A stretch of 18,109 nt of DNA from an uncultured Clostridia bacterium (lineage in GTDB: Bacteria; Bacillota; Clostridia; Lachnospirales; CAG-274). Below the pieces are notes generated by a model that saw nothing but the letters and a program-made list of their open reading frames with translations, was not told the DNA's origin and did not search any database. Both the position numbers and the translations under genes were made by a program. The stretch covers positions 1-18,109 of the forward strand of contig CAJTVH010000056.1 of assembly GCA_910579745.1 (NCBI GenBank), given 5' to 3'. Shown piece by piece: positions 8,445 to 15,027 of this stretch (the stretch's first letter is position 1; the number at the start of each line of letters is the position of its first letter).

Positions 8445-8594
8445 ATGCTTGATTTTAAAAAAGAGATTCAAAAGTATAAGCCTATTTTAGAGGTTGAGGA
8501 TGTTGAGAATTCTATTAATTCTGATGAGATTAAAGATATGATGGATATTCTTAAACAGCTTTCAAATCAAAAACAAGATACAAATAATAGGTGA
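8445..8594 (+). CDS. Small conserved-looking protein of unknown function
   Basis: A 49-aa acidic and lysine-rich protein, MLDFKKEIQKYKPILEVEDV followed by a second helix ending in Asn/Arg. I do not recognise a family. The start is set by GGGAGG at 8431-8436, eight bases before ATG 8445; the frame is open upstream to 8406, but that ATG lacks a ribosome binding site. The stop at 8592-8594 overlaps the GTGAGGAGAG ribosome binding site of the next gene, so it is translated in an operon with the zinc-ribbon/TPR protein and may work with it. It is predicted to be soluble, with two amphipathic helices. The strong Shine-Dalgarno and operon placement argue that it is real despite its size. Confidence 0.7.
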   Translation: MLDFKKEIQKYKPILEVEDVENSINSDEIKDMMDILKQLSNQKQDTNNR

Positions 8595-8607
8595 GGAGAG
8601 ATTTATT

Positions 8608-9996
8608 GTGATATGCCCTATTTGCGGTTCTGCTACTGAGAATAAAAAAAGATGTCAGGCTTGCGGAAGTGATATAAGTGATTTTTCAAAAATTTATGAT
8701 ATTTCAAATATTCTCTACAATAAAGGTCTTTCACGCGCGAGCGTTAATGATTTTACTCACGCTGAGGAGGCTTTGAGAAAAAGTGTTTTATTTAATAAAA
8801 ATAATATTAACGCGAGAAATGTTCTTGGTCTTGTTTATTATGAGACGGGAAGAATAAGTCTTGCCCTTGAGCAATGGGTTATAAGCTCAAACATAAAAAA
8901 GGATGATAATTACGCGGTTCAGTATGTTGAGTATTTTCAAAGAAACTCAAAAGAACTTCAAAGTTTAAACGAATCTTTGAAAATTTATAATCAAGCTCTT
9001 AGGTCGGCAAGGCAAAAAAGCGAGGATATGGCTATTATACAACTTAAAAAGGCTGTTGATTTGAATCCTAAATTTATAACAGCTCTTAATCTTTTGAGTT
9101 TTTGTTATATGAGAGAAAACGATAATGATAAGGCTTTGGATATTATTAAAAGAGTGTTGTCTATTGATTCGGCTAATTCAGAGGCCCTTGCTTATTTTAG
9201 GGAATTATGTCCCGATGGAACGAGATTTGTGGAAAGCATTAAAATTGTAAAAACAAATAAGGCGTATGACGAGCCGGTTAAGTATGAGCCCAAAATAAGC
9301 AGAAAGGTAAGGGATTCAAGAAGATTTCGAATAATGGAAACTCTTGTTTTCATAGCTGGCTGCGCCTGTACCGCCGCTGTTATGTTTGTTTTGGTTTTTC
9401 CGGGAATTTCAAATGAGAAGCAAGAAATAATTAATAAAAAAGATTTAGAGATTAGTGAGCTTCAAAAAAAGTATGATGAGGAAAAAATAAAAAATGATAA
9501 TGATAAATCCGAGGAACTTCAAAAAGAAAACGAAAGTCTTAAGGTTGAGATTGCTCAGTATCAAAGACAAATGGAAGAAAGAAATACGCTTGACCAGCTA
9601 TCAAGCGCTTCGGCTTTATCTGTAAAAGGAGATTACGCCGGTGCCGCCGAAACTATTTCAACTATTAATATAAGCCATCTTAGTTCTGATAAATTAGACG
9701 AATATAACACTTTAAAAGAAAAGGTTTATAAAAAGCAGGCGGCAAGCCTTCTTAGACAGGGCAGAACTTTTGTTAATTCTAAAAAGTACCAAGAAGCGAA
9801 AGAGGTTTTTGAGAAAGCCATTTTATATTATGATTATGATGAATTGACGAAATATAATATAATGTACTATTTTGGTTTATCTTTAAAAGAGCTTGGGGAT
9901 AAAGAAAAAGCCAAAGATTATTTATCACAGGTAGCCGCTAATCATCCTCAAAGAAATTATAAAAATTTAGCGACAAAACAACTTGAGCGATTATAA
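8608..9996 (+). CDS. Zinc-ribbon, TPR and coiled-coil single-pass membrane protein
   Basis: A 462-aa protein starting at GTG 8608, with GAGGAGAG (8593-8600) seven bases upstream. In order it has: a zinc ribbon with C3, C6, C16 and C19 (CPIC ... CQAC); TPR-like helical repeats at about 35-205, including the repeat ending ALEQWVISSNIKKDDN and the one starting AIIQLKKAVDLNPKF; a basic stretch (about 229-241); a single transmembrane helix (about 245-266); a charged coiled coil (about 268-326); and further TPR-like repeats (about 330-460). The basic stretch before the membrane helix suggests the N-terminal half is cytosolic and the coiled coil plus C-terminal TPRs are outside. TPRs scaffold protein complexes, so an adaptor role in the cell envelope is plausible, but the specific function is unknown. 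It lies in an apparent operon with the small genes on either side. Confidence 0.85.
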   Translation: MICPICGSATENKKRCQACGSDISDFSKIYDISNILYNKGLSRASVNDFTHAEEALRKSVLFNKNNINARNVLGLVYYETGRISLALEQWVISSNIKKDDNYAVQYVEYFQRNSKELQSLNESLKIYNQALRSARQKSEDMAIIQLKKAVDLNPKFITALNLLSFCYMRENDNDKALDIIKRVLSIDSANSEALAYFRELCPDGTRFVESIKIVKTNKAYDEPVKYEPKISRKVRDSRRFRIMETLVFIAGCACTAAVMFVLVFPGISNEKQEIINKKDLEISELQKKYDEEKIKNDNDKSEELQKENESLKVEIAQYQRQMEERNTLDQLSSASALSVKGDYAGAAETISTINISHLSSDKLDEYNTLKEKVYKKQAASLLRQGRTFVNSKKYQEAKEVFEKAILYYDYDELTKYNIMYYFGLSLKELGDKEKAKDYLSQVAANHPQRNYKNLATKQLERL

Positions 9997-10020
9997 TATA
10001 AAAAAAGGGGGGAAGAGTTT

Positions 10021-10437
10021 ATGAAAGAGGAAATATTTAATTGTGTTAAAGTGTTATCGTATTTTTTATGGGAATATACTAAACATGATAATACTCTTCA
10101 GTTATGGTGCTGTTCAGAAGATATTATTTGTTTTTTAGCGGAGAATGACATAAAAACCAAAAATGATTTTATGCGTATTATTTCTTTGGGTAAAAAAGAT
10201 GAGGTATACAAAAAGTTTGTACGTAATATTGCGTATAAAATTTTTGAGTATACAGATGAAAAGTCAAATGACAAAAACTGGTTTGCCGCTGAGAAATTTA
10301 TTAGAAATTCTGAATGTATTGACGCTTGTATAAGTGCTGTTCGTATTTTTGGTAAGGTAATGAAAAATGATGAAATATATAAGTCTATTCGTTCAGAAAA
10401 CGCGAAAGGTTATATTTGTGACAAAAATTTAAATTAA
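10021..10437 (+). CDS. Uncharacterised protein in the TPR-protein operon
   Basis: A 138-aa protein that I do not recognise. It begins 24 bases after the TPR gene stop, behind a very purine-rich ribosome binding site (GGGGGGAAGAG, about 10007-10017), and is probably co-transcribed with it. The sequence looks mostly alpha-helical with several aromatic residues and cysteines (LWCCSEDIICF near residue 30, and single cysteines later), without a signal peptide or membrane segment. The cysteines are not arranged as a clear metal site. Codon use looks like that of its neighbours, and the frame is uninterrupted, so it is likely a real gene. A role alongside the zinc-ribbon/TPR protein is inferred only from position. 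Confidence 0.7.
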   Translation: MKEEIFNCVKVLSYFLWEYTKHDNTLQLWCCSEDIICFLAENDIKTKNDFMRIISLGKKDEVYKKFVRNIAYKIFEYTDEKSNDKNWFAAEKFIRNSECIDACISAVRIFGKVMKNDEIYKSIRSENAKGYICDKNLN

Positions 10438-10440
10438 GAA

Positions 10441-10455
10441 CATATCTGAAAACAG
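10441..10455 (+). repeat. Solo left-end fragment of the MITE-like element
   Basis: ATATCTGAAAACA, directly after the 138-aa gene's stop, matches the left end of the elements at 14060, 14784 and 17981. No matching right end GTTTTCAGAT is found in the rest of this 190-base gap, so this is at most a decayed remnant. The identity is short and could be chance. Confidence 0.3.
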
Positions 10456-10566
10456 AGTAAATAGAATTAAATTCCTATCAGTGTGAAATTTTATGCAGTT
10501 ATATATATAATTATTTAATGAGTTTAATTTTTATACAGGCGATATGGGCTTTTAAAAGAGAAGGTT

Positions 10567-10611
10567 CCTTAAATTTAATATTTATTAAGGTATTTTTATA
10601 AAATATTTTTT
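10567..10611 (+). terminator. Weak terminator candidate before the DUF4870-like gene
   Basis: CCTTAA (10567-10572) pairs with TTAAGG (10585-10590), and a T-rich run (10592-10611) follows. The six-base stem is short and AT-rich, so this is a weak candidate. Confidence 0.3.
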
Positions 10612-10627
10612 AGAAAAGAGGTTTTAT

Positions 10628-10972
10628 ATGAACAAAACCCGATTTGGTCTATCTGAAAATATAGAAGGCGCTTTAGCGTATGTTTTTGGAATAATAAGCG
10701 GCTTGGTTTTTCTTATTGCTGAAAATGATAACAGATTTATAAGATTTCATTCATTGCAATCAATTATGTTTTTTGTTTGTATAGCTGTTTTAAATATTGT
10801 TGTTTCTGTAATTTTTTTTGTTCCGTTTTTTGGATTTTTTGAGTTTATAGTTAGAGGGTTTATTGCTCTCGCGTCATTTATAGCGTATATAACTTTAATT
10901 ATTTTAGCTTACTGCGGTAAGGTGGTAAAAATTCCTTTTATTGGTGAATTGGCGTGGAAGTTGTCTTTTTAA
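10628..10972 (+). CDS. DUF4870-like small membrane protein
   Basis: A 114-aa integral membrane protein that resembles the DUF4870 (Tic20-like) family: the N-terminus reads GLSENIEGALAYVFGIISGL, and the loop RFIRFHSLQSIMFF matches the family's conserved R-F-H-x-x-Q-S signature after the first helix. Three hydrophobic segments are visible at about 14-33, 46-70 and 76-97. The family is widespread in bacteria and has no settled function. ATG 10628 follows AAAGAGG (10615-10621) at good spacing. It sits in a 190-base gap after the 138-aa gene and 113 bases before the peptidase, so it may be a single-gene transcript. Confidence 0.85.
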   Translation: MNKTRFGLSENIEGALAYVFGIISGLVFLIAENDNRFIRFHSLQSIMFFVCIAVLNIVVSVIFFVPFFGFFEFIVRGFIALASFIAYITLIILAYCGKVVKIPFIGELAWKLSF

Positions 10973-11085
10973 GGCTGTCTGAGAGGCGGAAAAAAGTTGT
11001 TTTGACAGTTAAGGTTTGTGAATTTTCCTGTTTTTTCATGAATTTTTAGAACAAAGGCAATTATTGCAAATTTAAGGAGGGCTTT

Positions 11086-13875
11086 ATGAGATTTAACTTT
11101 AAACTTTTAAAAAATGAGTATATAAACGATATTTCCTCAGAGGGATTTATCTATGAACATATTTCGGGCGCTAAACTTATTTTTATAAAAAACGCTGATA
11201 AGAATAAAGTTTTTTCCGTGACTTTTAAGACTTTACCCGAAAATAACAAGGGCGTCGCTCATATTATGGAACATAGCGTTTTATGCGGTTCACGTAAATA
11301 TCCGGTGAAAGACCCTTTTAATCAGCTTGAAAAAGGTTCGCTTAATACTTATTTAAACGCTATGACGTTTCATGACAAGACAATGTATCCTGTCGCGAGT
11401 ACGAACGAAAAAGATTTTATTAATCTTATGAACGTTTATATGGATTCTGTTTTTTTTCCTCTTATTTATGAGCGAAAAGGGATTTTTCTTCAAGAGGGAC
11501 ATCATAAAGAAAAGGGAGGTATAAATGGCGTTGTTTATAATGAGATGAAAGGCGCTTTTTCGCCTCCCGATAAAATAATTGATTTCAAGCTTAATGAAAA
11601 GTTATTTGAAAATACGAATTATAGGTTTTATTCCGGAGGGGTTCCCGAACATATATGTCAGTTAACATATGAGGAATTTATTGACTTTCATAAAAAATAT
11701 TATCATCCGTCTAACAGTATCTTATATTTATACGGCGATATAAATATTGATAGTTATTTGGAAATTTTAGATAGAGATTATTTATCTGAATTTGAGTTTA
11801 AAGATATTAACATCGGATATTTGACTCAAGAAAATTTTAATAGCATAAAAGATTTTGAGTTTAATTATGACATTTCAGATGAGACTGCTGAAAATAAAAA
11901 TTATTTTCAGTGTGGAGCGATAATAGGAAGTGGCCTTGACTTTAAATTATCTTTTGCTTTTGAGATTTTGACGGAAGCGCTTTTAGAAACAGAAAGCTCG
12001 CCTTTAAAAAAGGCTTTAATTCAAAATGGAATAGGTGACAATATTTATGGTCTATTCGATGACAGCATGTTTCAGACAAGATTTTCAGTTTCCATTGGCA
12101 AAACATCTTCAGATGATTTAGAAAAGTTTAAAAAGGTGTATTTTGAGACACTTAATGATATTGTAAAAAATGGTTTGAATAAAAAACTTATTGAAAGCTG
12201 TATAAATAAATATAAATTTTATTTTAAGGAAGAAGACTATGGATATAAGCCGAGAGGTCTTTTTTTAAATATACAAATGCTTAATAGTTTTATTTACGGA
12301 AAAGGTAATTTTGATGGAATAAAATCAGATGAATTATTCGAGTATGTTGAAAATTTGAATTTTGAAAAGCTCATTGAGAAATATTTACTTAAAAACAAAA
12401 ATTACGTATTTGCTCTTATGAAACCTCAATTTAGAAAAGATAAAGAGAATAAAAGCTATGAGCCGGATTTGGAATTTGAGGATTATAAAAGACTTGAGGA
12501 TTCTAAGGAGAATATTGAGAAGATTCCTTTACTTAATATTGAGGATATTGATAAAGAATCCTCAAATATTGAGATTTTTGAGGAAACAATTTGTCAAAGG
12601 CGGCTTATTTCCGCAAGAATATCAAATGATGATATTGTTTATATAAATTTACTTTTTGATACAAGAGTATTTGATATTGAGGATTTAAAATATTTTGCTA
12701 TTTTTAAGTATATATTTGGAAAGATTAATACGAAAAAATATAGTTATGAGGAACTTACTAATGAAATTAATTTTTATTTTGGAAAGTTTTCCGCTTCTTT
12801 TGAGTCATATTCATTAACTGATGATTTTTTGCCTGTTTTAGAGATTAATATGAAATTTTTGTATAAAAATATTAATAATGCTTTTTCGATTGCTAAAGAA
12901 GTTATTTTCGACTCGATTTTTGATAAAAAGAGAGTCAAGGAACTTTTATCTGAGTATAAAATTATTTTTGAGAAAAGCTTTGTTACAAACGCCCATGTTT
13001 ATGGGATTTTTAGATGTATGTCTTATTTGTCCGATATGGATAAGTATGCTCAGTTTATTAACGGATTGGATTTTTATGAGTTTCTTAAAGATATTATTAC
13101 TGATTTTGATAACAAAGTGGATTTAGTTATTGAAAAACTTAACAAAATTAAAAGTATTATTTTTAATAAAGGCAGTCTTATTGTTGGAATTGTATGCGGT
13201 GAAAATAATTATAACAATGTATTAAAAAACGTTAAGGATTTTTGTGAGGATTTTGATAAATTTGATTTTGAGGTAAAAAGAGAAAGTTTTGCTAAAAGCT
13301 TTGTAAATGAGGCTTTTGTTATTGAATCGGAAGTTCAGTATAATGTTCTCGCGGCGAATTACAAAAAGTTTTCATTGGAATATAGTGGGAAAATGGAAGT
13401 TATTGAAAAAATTATAAGTTCAGATTATCTCTGGAATAAAATAAGGCTTGACGGAGGCGCTTATGGAGGAGGCTGTTGTTTTTTAAGAAGAGGTTTGTTT
13501 TATTTATATTCTTATCGAGATCCGAATGTTAAAACGACATTTGAAAAATATAGAGAAATTTCAGCCTATTTGAGAAATATTAATCTTTCTGAGAGAGAAT
13601 TACAAAAGTATATTATAGGAACAATAAATCGTCTTGACAAACCTTTATTAATTAGCCAAGTTATGGAAAAAATTCTTAGAAGAAAAATTTCTGATATAAC
13701 CGATGAGGAAAGACAAAAAGAAAGAGATGATATTTTAAATATAAAAAAATCAGATATTTTAGAATTCTCGGAAATATTTGATAAATGTTTTTCAGAAAGC
13801 TTTATATGTACTTTTGGAGGCGGTTCAGCTATTAAAAAAGCTGAGACTTGTTTTGAAAAAATTTATTTTATATAG
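11086..13875 (+). CDS. Insulinase-family (M16C, PreP-like) zinc metallopeptidase
   Basis: A 929-aa peptidase of the presequence-protease branch (M16C), which degrades peptides inside a closed two-halved chamber. The inverted zinc motif HxxEH is HIMEH at residues 59-63, with the distal glutamate ligand at E153 in GVVYNEMKGAFS. The substrate-binding block GSLNTYLNAMTFHDKTMYP follows the zinc motif. The C-terminal, inactive half carries the family's GGAYGGG and YSYRDPN blocks, which contribute the Arg/Tyr substrate contacts. There is no signal peptide, so it is likely cytosolic and acts as a peptide scavenger. Length is near the family norm (about 970), and the frame is intact. AAGGAGG (11074-11080) precedes ATG 11086. 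The stop is followed after about 60 bases by a long perfect hairpin, so the gene probably ends a transcript. Confidence 0.92.
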   Translation: MRFNFKLLKNEYINDISSEGFIYEHISGAKLIFIKNADKNKVFSVTFKTLPENNKGVAHIMEHSVLCGSRKYPVKDPFNQLEKGSLNTYLNAMTFHDKTMYPVASTNEKDFINLMNVYMDSVFFPLIYERKGIFLQEGHHKEKGGINGVVYNEMKGAFSPPDKIIDFKLNEKLFENTNYRFYSGGVPEHICQLTYEEFIDFHKKYYHPSNSILYLYGDINIDSYLEILDRDYLSEFEFKDINIGYLTQENFNSIKDFEFNYDISDETAENKNYFQCGAIIGSGLDFKLSFAFEILTEALLETESSPLKKALIQNGIGDNIYGLFDDSMFQTRFSVSIGKTSSDDLEKFKKVYFETLNDIVKNGLNKKLIESCINKYKFYFKEEDYGYKPRGLFLNIQMLNSFIYGKGNFDGIKSDELFEYVENLNFEKLIEKYLLKNKNYVFALMKPQFRKDKENKSYEPDLEFEDYKRLEDSKENIEKIPLLNIEDIDKESSNIEIFEETICQRRLISARISNDDIVYINLLFDTRVFDIEDLKYFAIFKYIFGKINTKKYSYEELTNEINFYFGKFSASFESYSLTDDFLPVLEINMKFLYKNINNAFSIAKEVIFDSIFDKKRVKELLSEYKIIFEKSFVTNAHVYGIFRCMSYLSDMDKYAQFINGLDFYEFLKDIITDFDNKVDLVIEKLNKIKSIIFNKGSLIVGIVCGENNYNNVLKNVKDFCEDFDKFDFEVKRESFAKSFVNEAFVIESEVQYNVLAANYKKFSLEYSGKMEVIEKIISSDYLWNKIRLDGGAYGGGCCFLRRGLFYLYSYRDPNVKTTFEKYREISAYLRNINLSERELQKYIIGTINRLDKPLLISQVMEKILRRKISDITDEERQKERDDILNIKKSDILEFSEIFDKCFSESFICTFGGGSAIKKAETCFEKIYFI

Positions 13876-13938
13876 GAGAACAGATGTCTTTATAACATTT
13901 TTATAGATAAAGAAGTATATAAAATAAATTATTGTTAA

Positions 13939-13990
13939 TTTTAATAACTCAATCAGTAATTTATTTAAAATACAGATTGAGTTATTAAAA
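13939..13990 (+). terminator. Perfect 16-bp inverted repeat, probable terminator of the peptidase gene
   Basis: TTTTAATAACTCAATC (13939-13954) pairs perfectly with GATTGAGTTATTAAAA (13975-13990), around a 20-base loop and 63 bases after the stop. A diffuse AT-rich stretch follows rather than a clean U-run. With T-rich left and A-rich right arms it could act on both strands. Confidence 0.55.
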
Positions 13991-14059
13991 ATTTATATAA
14001 TATATTTTTATAAAGTTTATATAAAGAATATTAATTTCTTTTTGAAAAACAGATAAACT

Positions 14060-14222
14060 AGAGTGTATCTGAAAACTAAAATACGCGCAAAAAATTATAA
14101 AAAATAAAACGCAACAGAAAGGATTTTCTGTTTAATTGAACCGTTTTCATTTATTTTCTAATAATTTTTTAGATATTTCGCATATATAACTGATAGCTTA
14201 TGATAGTTTTCAGATATGCCCT
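14060..14222 (+). repeat. MITE-like inverted-repeat element, copy B
   Basis: A 163-base element. The left end AGAGTGTATCTGAAAACTA (14060-14078) pairs with the right end TAGTTTTCAGATATGCCCT (14204-14222), with one mismatch and two G-U pairs. The interior holds a central hairpin ACAGAAA / TTTCTGT and a subterminal direct repeat TGATAG-CTTA-TGATAG. It has no coding capacity. Most positions are identical to copy C at 14784. A TA dinucleotide is present at each boundary, as expected for a TA-duplicating (Tc1/mariner or IS630-type) insertion. Confidence 0.85.
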
Positions 14223-14282
14223 AACGTAAATAAAAAAATATTTTATTTATGATAGAATTTTAAAGAAAGATAAGTTTTTACA

Positions 14283-14298
14283 CTGATAGTTTAAAGAT
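14283..14298 (+). repeat. Decayed right-end fragment of the MITE-like element
   Basis: CTGATAGTTTAAAGATA resembles the right end of the elements with the segment between the two TGATAG repeats deleted. It lies between copy B and the diverged copy at 14311. The match is short and imperfect. Confidence 0.3.
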
Positions 14299-14310
14299 AA
14301 TTAATAAGGT

Positions 14311-14480
14311 TAAGCGGTTGTCTTAAAATATATACTAAAAATCATAAAAAAATTTGAATTATATTTGTCTTATTTTTCATAATTTTTTAGATATTTTGGT
14401 TTTATAAAAAGTGATATATTTTTAATTGCTGAAAGTTTATTAAATTTTAAAAATAGGCACATAGTTTTAAGATAAGTCTA
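14311..14480 (+). repeat. MITE-like element, strongly diverged copy F
   Basis: A roughly 170-base relative of copies B and C. It shares TAATTTTTTAGATATTT with copy B in the right half. Its ends read TTGTCTTAAAA (14319-14329) and TTTTAAGATAA (14465-14475). They pair with each other, although both differ from the usual TCTGAAAA/TTTTCAGA. The central ACAGAAA hairpin is not recognisable. Confidence 0.5.
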
Positions 14481-14568
14481 TAAAAAAATATTGAATAAAA
14501 TAATTTTTTTGTCTCATATGATATCCTAATATATTAATATTTTTTTAAATAAATTTTAATATAAATTA

Positions 14569-14597
14569 TTGACAAAATAAAATGGATGGTGTATATT
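14569..14597 (+). promoter_or_regulatory. Sigma-A type promoter upstream of copA
   Basis: TTGACA (14569-14574), a perfect -35 box, is followed after 17 bases by TATATT (14592-14597), five of six matches to the -10 consensus. Transcription would start near 14604. The first gene downstream is copA, 424 bases away, with no other gene between, so it most likely reads copA. It is the best promoter match in the window. Confidence 0.7.
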
Positions 14598-14620
14598 ATA
14601 TGAATAGTTGTTCACATATA
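14595..14620 (+). promoter_or_regulatory. ArsR/SmtB-type operator candidate overlapping the transcription start
   Basis: The core TGAATA-GT-TGTTCA (14601-14614) fits the 12-2-12 operator of ArsR/SmtB metal sensors (TGAACA-nn-TGTTCA) at 11 of 12 core positions. The flanks extend the dyad: ATTATATGAATA and TGTTCACATATA are inverted relatives at 8 of 12 positions. It lies across the -10 end and start site, the classic place for repression relieved by metal. The regulator gene is not in the window, and whether the site responds to copper or to zinc/cadmium cannot be read from the sequence. Confidence 0.55.
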
Positions 14621-14783
14621 TATAATAAAAAATACATATTTTAAATTATAGGCATTGTAGAAAAGAATAATTATTTTATTCAAAATTTTTCAAAATATTA
14701 TATGAATTTTTATACTATTGGTATAAAAAGATATTTTTATTTAAGATTTTAGCGTTTTTTGACCATAAAATAGTTTTTATTCT

Positions 14784-14945
14784 AAAGCGTATCTGAAAAC
14801 AAAAATACGTGCGAAAAATTATAAAAAATAAAACGAAACAGAAAGGCTTTTCTGTTTAATTGAAGCGTTTTCGTTTATTTTTTAATAATTTTTTGGATAT
14901 TTCTCATATATAACTGATAGCTTATGATAGTTTTCAGATACTCCC
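14784..14945 (+). repeat. MITE-like inverted-repeat element, copy C
   Basis: A 162-base element with perfect 12-bp terminal inverted repeats GTATCTGAAAAC (14789-14800) and GTTTTCAGATAC (14930-14941). The centre is a hairpin AAACAGAAA-GGCT-TTTCTGTTT (14836-14857). Around it the arms at 14818-14838 and 14869-14889 are also nearly complementary, so most of the element can fold into one long stem. It sits between the promoter at 14569 and copA, 82 bases before the copA start. Confidence 0.88.
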
Positions 14946-15027
14946 TAAATAAATTCTCTATAATATATAAATGTATAAGTATGTAAAATACAGATAACAA
15001 TAAGATAAAAAAGAAAGGAGTGGACAT

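Larger units (their letters stand above)
13876..15027. other. 1.15-kb gene-free region between the peptidase and copA
   Basis: No open frame here has a ribosome binding site and convincing composition. The region holds the peptidase terminator, element copies B, F and C plus a fragment, the promoter with its operator, a small hairpin (TTTTTATAC / GTATAAAAA, 14707-14729), and the copA ribosome binding site. Bases 14223-14282 and 14481-14568 are AT-rich, and I see nothing in them. Repeats have evidently accumulated between copA and its presumed promoter. Confidence 0.75.

Noticed and set aside
10973..11085. CTGTCTGAGAGG near 10975 as another element end
   Set aside because: Only about seven bases match the element end, and no interior or right-end sequence follows.
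14600..14644. 14-codon ORF starting in the promoter/operator
   Set aside because: Its ATG lies at or before the predicted transcription start and has no ribosome binding site.
14060..14945. CRISPR array suggested by repeated sequences
   Set aside because: The repeats are about 160 bases, palindromic, irregularly spaced and lack unique short spacers or cas genes.
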